Below the pieces are notes generated by a model. It worked only from the letters and a program-made list of their open reading frames with translations, ran no database searches and was not told the origin of the DNA. A DNA stretch of 64,000 nucleotides, from assembly GCF_932526225.1 (NCBI RefSeq), contig NC_064044.1, positions 8,854,801 through 8,918,800 of the forward strand. Direction: 5' to 3'. The position numbers and the translations under genes are program-made. The DNA is from Nematostella vectensis (Eukaryota > Cnidaria > Anthozoa > Actiniaria > Edwardsiidae). Positions 58,201-64,000 of this stretch are shown one piece after another; the stretch's first letter is position 1, and every line of letters begins with the position of its first letter.

Positions 58201-61200
58201 CCAAACCCCTTCGCCACCTTTTCCCATAGTCCGTAGCCCAGGACAATAACATATATATACCACAGCTATCCCCATCAAACATAATGATGATAACCATATT
58301 TGGATATCCACAGGTAACCCACCAGCCGTTAAAAATCTGCAAGTGCATGATGTACAATCGACTTACGTGAAGCTAACGTGGGATCTCCCAGACTTTCCCA
58401 AGGAATATGAGATCGACAGCTTCAGTCTTGAATTCATGAAGCATGGAGACTCTGATTTCAAGAACTCTAAGACCATAGCGAGTGGCGAGGCGAAGGCAGG
58501 CATGGTGGAAGGACTCGAGCCAGGGACAGACTACTATGTACGCGTTGTGACACATCGCAAGTTGGTCAGTCAGATTGGCGAGAGCGAGGAACTGGAGATT
58601 ACTACCCCAGGTGAGATTACGTGCCATGGTAACGTCATCTGACTCGGGATCATGACACCAGGCGTGGTGACGCCAAATGTAAAGGATGTGACGTCATACA
58701 ATTAAACTGGAAAGAGCTAAAGACTGGCGATAACGACATCAGAAGAGTTGACGTAATACGCTAACATCAAGCCTTAATGACACATTAATAGACTCGGTTG
58801 ATAATTTAATTGATGTGACATAACAAATAAATGGACTAAGGGTGAGATAACGTCATACAATATTATGAAATCTAAATTATACGACGTCACATAAGATTAG
58901 AAGAGAGAGACACCAAATGAGATGACGTCATGCAATAGTGTCTCATTTGACTGATATGACGTCACACATGAATATTCTGGAAGAAAGAGAGACTGGAGAC
59001 CATCTGAGAAGAGGTCATACCGTAGGTCAAGTCTGAATAATATGGCGCCACAGAAATTAACTGGGAAAGAACGAATCCTTAACTATCGTACTTCCGGTTT
59101 TCGTTTTGTTCTCAGACCGGATGTTGAAGGTCATATTGTTAACCATCATACTTCCGGTTGGACTGGCTATCCTCATCGTATCCTTGTTCTTGGCTGTATT
59201 CCGCCCTCGGTGCTCAACTGCTGACAAGCCTCTCCAACCCTCCCCTATGCGTCAGGTATTCACAATTTTCGTTAAAATCGTAATCATTCCGACCTCTGTC
59301 ACGCAATGAGTTTGGTAACTCGCGGATACAGAGAAAAGAACGATTCCTTAGAAGTCTATGGTATATGTTCCTGCTACGACATTCTCACTTTTTTTTGCAA
59401 TCGTTTCTGTTCGGCAGATCTTCGGCCCACGTGACGGTCCAGCCAATAATGAAAACCTTTACGCGGCATGCTTGCGGGAGTTCCCGTGCGAATGGAACGA
59501 GATCCCGCGGGACGATGTAGATTTCGGAAAAGAGCTCGGGTCGGGCGCGTTTGGGGAGGTTTACGCTGGAACTGTCTCTAAAGACGGGAAATGCTTGCCG
59601 TGTGCTGTAAAGACACTTAAACGTACGTATTAGGGAAAGGGAAGTAGTCACTGAAAGGGTGGGAAATGCTTGCCGTGTGCTGTAAACACTCTTAAACGCA
59701 CGTATTTAGGAAAATGGGAATAGTCACTTAAAGGTTAGGAAATGCAAACCGTGTACAGTAAAGTCACTCAAACGTACGTAGAAGAAAAATGGGTGTGGTC
59801 ACTAAAAGGGTGGGAAATGCATTCAAAAGACATTCAAAGACACTCAAACGTACGTATGTAGACAAGGGGCGGGCGGCAAGGATATTAGACGTGTATAAGG
59901 GTTTTGCTTTAAAATGGCAGGGGATTTGGAGTTTACATTGCGTTTTAGAATAGAGTTACTACAATAGTATAGCAGACATATTTTTACAAGTAAGCTTGTG
60001 AAGTGTCAACATGAATTTCCTGTGGGTATCTATTGCTTTTAAGGATTGATTTTATTCCGGAACAATACACAATACTAGAACCACGGCGTAACATGCCAAC
60101 GCCAACTAAACTACACCTTGATTAACAGGTCACGCAACAGAGAGGGAGTACCGTGACTTATTCAATGAGCTTAGCATCATGGGACAAGTCGGCTTCCACC
60201 CTAATGTGGTGAATCTGATTGGTGCTTGTACAGTAGATGGTAAGCCTTAAGCCGGATTTAGACACCACGATTTAGTCGTATGCATGTACAGTAGATGGTA
60301 AGCCTTAAGCCGGATTAAGAACGATCTAGTCGTATGCATGTACAGTAGATGGTAAGCCTTAAGCCGGATATAGACTCCACGATTTAGTCGTATGCGACCT
60401 GTCTACGACATGTCTTAGCCCTGAATTACACACTGCGACTTTCGTAAGCGAGCATCGTAGCGAAGTCGTAGGCTGATTTACACTCTACGACTTAAGTTGT
60501 AGAGGGACTGCATACAACTAAAGGTTTTGACTTTCTTCACCCCTGTGTGTAATTATTTTACATTGAACCTATCAGGATCCCTGTGTGTAATCGTTTGACA
60601 TTCTTCCCCTCAGGACCCCTGTGTGTAATCATTTGTCATTCTCCCCCTCAGGACCCCTGTGGGTTATCGTCAGCTTGGCAGAGAATGGAAATTTGTTGGA
60701 CTACCTGCATCTCCACAGGAAGCCCAACTATCAGTACCACTCGTACGAGAATATCCCAACTGTCTCCACTGAACAGCCCGAAGAGATCAGCTACGTGCAG
60801 AAGCTAAAGTTTGCTCACGGAATCGCACAAGGCATGAGGCACTTGGAAAAACACAAGGTGCTACTCTGATTCATTTATACTGCGGAAACGTCCCTGCAAG
60901 AAATGCTTTACATGCATGCTTTACCTTTTAATGCCCCCTGAAAATCAACAATCTGACAGATTCCCCCACTCCCCGTACTGATCTGATTTATTAATGCTGC
61001 GGAAAGATCACAGAAAGAAATTCCATGCTTTAAATTTACTTGCTCCCTGAAAATCAACAATCTGACAGATCTCTTCCACCCCCCCTCCCCCCCCCCCCCC
61101 CCGTACTGCTCTGATTCATTTATGCTGCGGAAACGTCCATGCTTTAAATTTACTTGCTCCCTGAAAATCAACAATCTGACAGATCACTAAATGGCCGAAG

Positions 61201-63853
61201 GTTTACTTATCCTAAAAAATTGTTAATGGGGCAGTGTCATGGTACTGGGAATGTCTGGAGTCAGTGTTTATTTTAGGCTTTTGACTGTCTACAAACAGTT
61301 GAACTTAAGCTTACAATGCCTTGTTAAAATAATATTCAATATTTCATTGAAAATTATGTTTATTGACAGTTTGTGGTCATTTCCTTTGACTTTTAGTCCC
61401 CCCACATGTACTGAAGGCTCATAAGCCAATATTTGACTGAAATTCATTGTGTCCGGGCCGGAGAGCTATAGCAAAGCTCTTACCATGACACTGCCCTTTT
61501 AAACGTTGACCCCAATCCCTTTCCCTAGTGCGTACATCGTGACCTGGCCGCCAGAAATGTCTTGCTCGGGAGAGGTCTGGAACCGATAGTGTCGGACTTT
61601 GGACTCTCACGTGACATCTACGAGAGTGGCATGTACGAGGACCTGCGAGGGGTAAGCTGATCACGTGGTATTTCTTAACTACTTAGTTAAGCACACTGGC
61701 TCTTTCTAAGAAAGTCAAACACAAACGCAGAACAAGTGAGAATCGGTCAAACACTAGAGCTGTGCAAGCGAGAATCGGCCAGACACAAACGCAACACAAT
61801 TGAGAATCGGTCAAACCCAGGCGCAACACAAGTGAGAATCAGTGAAACACTAGCGCTGCACAAGCGAGAATCGGTCAAACACAAACGCAACACATACGTG
61901 AGAATCGGTCAATCCAAGACGCACCACAAGTGAGAGTCGGTCCAAGACAAGCGCACACAAGTGGGAAAAAGTGAAACGCTCGTTCAAACACAGGGAAATT
62001 AAGAAGTTATGTTTTCTTTTGTCTGGTCACCCTTTGAAATCTCGCGTCACGCTTCCGTACTAGTAAGAACCAAGCTTTACACTAAGCCTTTATTTGTTCA
62101 TGCGAAGGGCAAGCGACACTATTACTTGATTTATTTATACGAAGGGCAAGCGACAGTTATCCTTGATTTGTTTATAAGAAGGGCAAGCGACACTAAGCCT
62201 TGAATTATTTATACGAAGGGCAAGCGACACTAAGCCTTGAATTATTTATACGAAGGGCAAGCGACCTGTCCGTTGGATGGCGCCGGAATCTATTGAGGAC
62301 TACACGTGTACTTCAAAAAGTGACGTGTGAGTAAATACATGTGTACTTAGTTTGTAACATCCTTAGATAAGAGAGTAGGGTTAAGGGTTGGGATTGAGAG
62401 GGGGGGGGGGGCTAAAGTGTGTGCAGAGGAGGGTGGGGAGGGAGGGGGAAGGAGCCATCCAAGGACTACACATGTACTTGTGTAAAGAGTGGAGGTAGGG
62501 GGCGGGGGAGGTATAGGTGCAGAGGAGGGTGGGGAGGGAGGGGGGAGGAGCCATCCAAGGACTACACATGTACTTGTGTAAAGAGTGGAGGTAGGGGGCG
62601 GGGGGACAGGGGGAGGTATATGTGCAGAGGAGGGTGGGGAGGGAGGGGGGAGGAGCCATCCAAGGACTACACATGTACTTGTGTAAAGAGTGGAGGTAGG
62701 GGGCATGGGACGGGGGGAGGAATAAGTGCAGAGGAGGGTGGGGAGGGAGGGGGGAGGAGCCATCCAAGGACTACACATGTACTTGTGTAAAGAGTGGAGG
62801 TAGGGGGCGGGGGACGGGGGGAGGAATAGGTGCAGAGGAGGAGGGCTACAAGACGATGTGTGAATAGGCCATGTGTCCGCCATTGATCCGTCATTGATTG
62901 GTATCCGATTAATTGAAGCTTTAGTGATTTAGTTTGTGCTATAGAGGGTGTCCGTAAATCTTACTAATAAACTGTTTGTTGATCCCAGCTGGTCTTATGG
63001 TGTGTTGCTATGGGAGATTGAAACCCAAGGTATGTCCAAATTGTGTGTCCATTGCTTTCCGAAATCTGTTCTCCTTAAATACTACCTTTTTTTTTTATCC
63101 CTGATTCATTTTCATATAATCTTCGCCCATGGGAAGCGACGCGTTTCTTTTATTCATTCCTGGAAGTCTCTTCGGGTCCTCATCGGGCCAACAAATTTGT
63201 GCATCACATAGACCCCTTAAAAACTCGGGAACTGTTCGTACTACTGTCGTATTTAGCGTCACAGACTTCTTTTAGTCTTGTAACCTCGGGAAGTGTTCGT
63301 TACTACCGGAACATGTTCGTGAGACACCCCTTAACCTTCGTACTCTTGCAGGTACTGTACCGTATGCAGCAATGGAGACAGGGCAAGACATACTAAGCGA
63401 GGTCAAGCGGGGCTACCGACTCGAGCAGCCACCCGAATGTGATGACAAAATGTAAGTGAGTAGTAGACGCCTCGCAAGAAGGGGGAGGGGGGTATAAGCC
63501 CATGGCCGAGAAACAGAATACTCTGTATCTCTCAACTGGAAATCATACCCGCACCAGCAGAGGCAGGGCCGTAGCAGGCCTCGAAATATTTGGGGGAGGG
63601 GGGGGGGGCAATAAAGAAACATTTCCACACAGTTTGAAAATAGTTTTGAAAACATGATCCCAGTGTCCCACCCCCTGCTACGGCCCTAAGAGCTAAGAGG
63701 CAATATACGCTGAGCCACTTGTGATTCCACAACATTTGGTCTTTTTGTCGTAGCTACGCCCTGATGCTGGACACGTGGGATCCAAACCCCCTGAACAGGC
63801 CATCATTTGAGGTGATCGTCAACAGAGTCGAGGTCCTGCTGACGGCCGTGTCG
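49167..63853 (+). CDS. Receptor tyrosine kinase RTK-2 (last exon beyond window)
   Basis: Architecture: signal peptide, two N-terminal FN3 domains, an unassigned exon, FN3, Ig, SEA, FN3, transmembrane helix, kinase. Exons are 49167-49221, 49648-49935, 50675-50998, (54445-54576), 54905-55189, 55723-56043, 56310-56416, 56659-56723, 56967-57121, 58314-58610, 59116-59255, 59418-59622, 60129-60239, 60652-60857, 61529-61651, 62262-62326, 62989-63029, 63352-63451 and 63754-63853. Phases chain without stops. All catalytic motifs ([25 protein letters not shown]) are present and the donor lost in RTK-1 is intact (GGG|GTAAGC). The tail exon should follow just after the window. It is a cell-surface receptor; the ligand is unknown and I cannot assign a bilaterian orthologue. 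Confidence 0.88.
49648..50998 (+). CDS. RTK-2 N-terminal FN3 exons (absent from RTK-1)
   Basis: 49648-49935 encodes an FN3 domain ([19 protein letters not shown] ... [15 protein letters not shown]). 50675-50998 encodes another ([19 protein letters not shown] ... [12 protein letters not shown]). Each is a single symmetric phase 1-1 exon, so the loss of both in RTK-1 leaves the frame intact. Confidence 0.9.
50061..50505. mobile_element. MITE-like element with CGTCCACACTA ends
   Basis: Left TAGGGACGGTC ... CGTCCACACTAG and right TTAGTGTGGACGACCCCTA are inverted. Internal words (GTGTGGAC, GGATCCA) also occur in both orientations. It lies in the intron between the two N-terminal FN3 exons. Confidence 0.6.
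51490..51885. repeat. ATCATC/ATT microsatellite in RTK-2 intron
   Basis: Same class of array as 25560-26000, with different unit order and length. Long open frames on both strands here are artefacts. Confidence 0.9.
51887..53757. mobile_element. TIR element copy B, without the nested MITE
   Basis: Same ends as 26005-28485 (GTAGCTGGCGGTTTTG ... CAAAACCGCCAGCTGTGCAGG). Its interior holds the empty TTAA site at 53349-53352 and a palindrome at 52040-52185 that is reduced to one arm in the first copy. Confidence 0.65.
52040..52185. repeat. Palindrome with arms of about 65 bp
   Basis: CTTACTAACCGAGAGTGAGG ... GGCTTTGGCG is mirrored by GCGCCAAAGCC ... CGAGGTTAGTAAG with some mismatches. At 26150-26235 only one arm is present. 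Confidence 0.75.
54905..57121 (+). CDS. RTK-2 ectodomain exons: FN3, Ig, SEA
   Basis: 54905-55189 (FN3), 55723-56043 (Ig, GTYTCNVTN) and the SEA exons 56310-56416, 56659-56723 and 56967-57121 ([10 protein letters not shown] at the possible autoproteolysis site). Compared with RTK-1 the Ig exon has clustered amino-acid changes around [12 protein letters not shown], which might be selection or drift. Confidence 0.87.
58314..59255 (+). CDS. RTK-2 membrane-proximal FN3 and transmembrane exons
   Basis: 58314-58610 is an FN3 domain and 59116-59255 the membrane span ([17 protein letters not shown]) followed by basic residues. Between them lies the TGACGTCA-rich repeat shared with copy A. Confidence 0.88.
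59418..63853 (+). CDS. RTK-2 kinase exons
   Basis: Eight exons from the glycine loop to the [13 protein letters not shown] block, all in phase. The HRD/DFG exon (61529-61651) has a normal donor. Exon 63352-63451 changes one Arg of RTK-1 to Ser (DILSEV). Nothing visible prevents activity. Confidence 0.9.
61228..61496. mobile_element. 270-bp MITE, GGGGCAG ends, copy B
   Basis: Counterpart of 37401-37670 with ends GGGGCAGTGTCATGGTA and TACCATGACACTGCCC. Confidence 0.8.
62400..62840 (+). repeat. G-rich minisatellite of about 104 bp, expanded only in RTK-2
   Basis: GTGCAGAGGAGGGTGGGGAG recurs at about 62421, 62517, 62622 and 62726, with a partial copy near 62830. Each unit also contains AGGACTACACATGTACTT, which resembles the end of the neighbouring exon (GAGGACTACACGTGTACTT). 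Copy A has a single unit (38505-38550). Runs of G3 or more could form G-quadruplexes. Confidence 0.88.
63565..63687. mobile_element. MITE-like element, GGGCCGTAGCAGG ends, copy B
   Basis: Counterpart of 39391-39511, in the intron before the last kinase exon. Confidence 0.7.
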
Positions 63854-64000
63854 GTAAGTAGATGGCGGAACGTTTCCTGTGGTTGGTAAGAATTGTGACG
63901 TCCCAGAAAACCATCCCTCCTGATCCCCGTTCTGATGTGAGCTCATCTCAGGCCTCACAGTTCATTTTTGAGCACAGGAAGCCCGGTACGCACGCCTGGG

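Larger units (their letters stand above)
48339..64000 (+). repeat. Segmental duplication, main block copy B (RTK-2 locus)
   Basis: Collinear with 24288-40250 in the same orientation. It carries 1.87 kb (49406-51280) absent from copy A and lacks the 700-bp TTAA MITE. Confidence 0.93.

Noticed and set aside
62347-62883. Proline-rich open frame of 178 codons, minus strand
   Set aside because: It is the complement of the G-rich minisatellite in an RTK-2 intron.

Overview
This is a piece of an intron-rich animal genome, not a prokaryotic one. Coding sequence is split into many short exons with GT..AG borders and consistent phases, and the introns carry microsatellites, MITE-like inverted repeats and a decayed BEL/Pao retrotransposon. 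My best guess is a cnidarian, perhaps a sea anemone, but the sequence alone does not prove the taxon.

Layout. (1) Positions 1-8215, plus strand: the 3' part of a long coiled-coil protein gene (10 exons, 5' end outside the window). (2) 9080-14528, minus strand: a complete 15-exon TMEM241 gene (nucleotide-sugar-transporter-like membrane protein) of about 306 residues. (3) 15426-24287: mobile DNA, namely a foldback element with 104-bp internal repeats and a BEL/Pao pseudo-element with no recognisable LTRs. (4) 25107-40253, plus strand: receptor tyrosine kinase RTK-1 (signal peptide, FN3, Ig, SEA, FN3, transmembrane helix, kinase). (5) 40254-46666: intergenic or intronic DNA holding a palindrome that encodes a hammerhead ribozyme on both strands, the last exon of a minus-strand UNC45-like gene, and a cluster of small RNA genes that look like Y RNAs. 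(6) 46667-64000: a second copy of the unit, consisting of an orphan TMEM241 exon 1 and RTK-2, whose last exon lies beyond the window.

How it fits together. The repeated order (TMEM241 exon 1, RTK, UNC45-like last exon, then TMEM241 exon 1 and RTK again) is what a head-to-tail tandem duplication would give, with one breakpoint in TMEM241 intron 1 and the other upstream of the UNC45-like last exon. The copies have since diverged. RTK-1 lost two FN3 exons through a 1.9-kb deletion and lost the 5' splice site after its HRD/DFG exon, so it probably cannot make a full kinase. RTK-2 keeps both within the window. RTK-1 also gained a 700-bp TTAA-flanked MITE whose empty site is preserved in RTK-2.

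The two points I think most deserve follow-up are the candidate Y RNA cluster (three complete genes with equally spaced upstream elements, plus one remnant) and the repeated occurrence, in at least six introns of the RTK genes, of tandem repeats that include the splice junction itself. Exon borders were deduced by reading splice signals and phases by eye. No alignment or database search was run.
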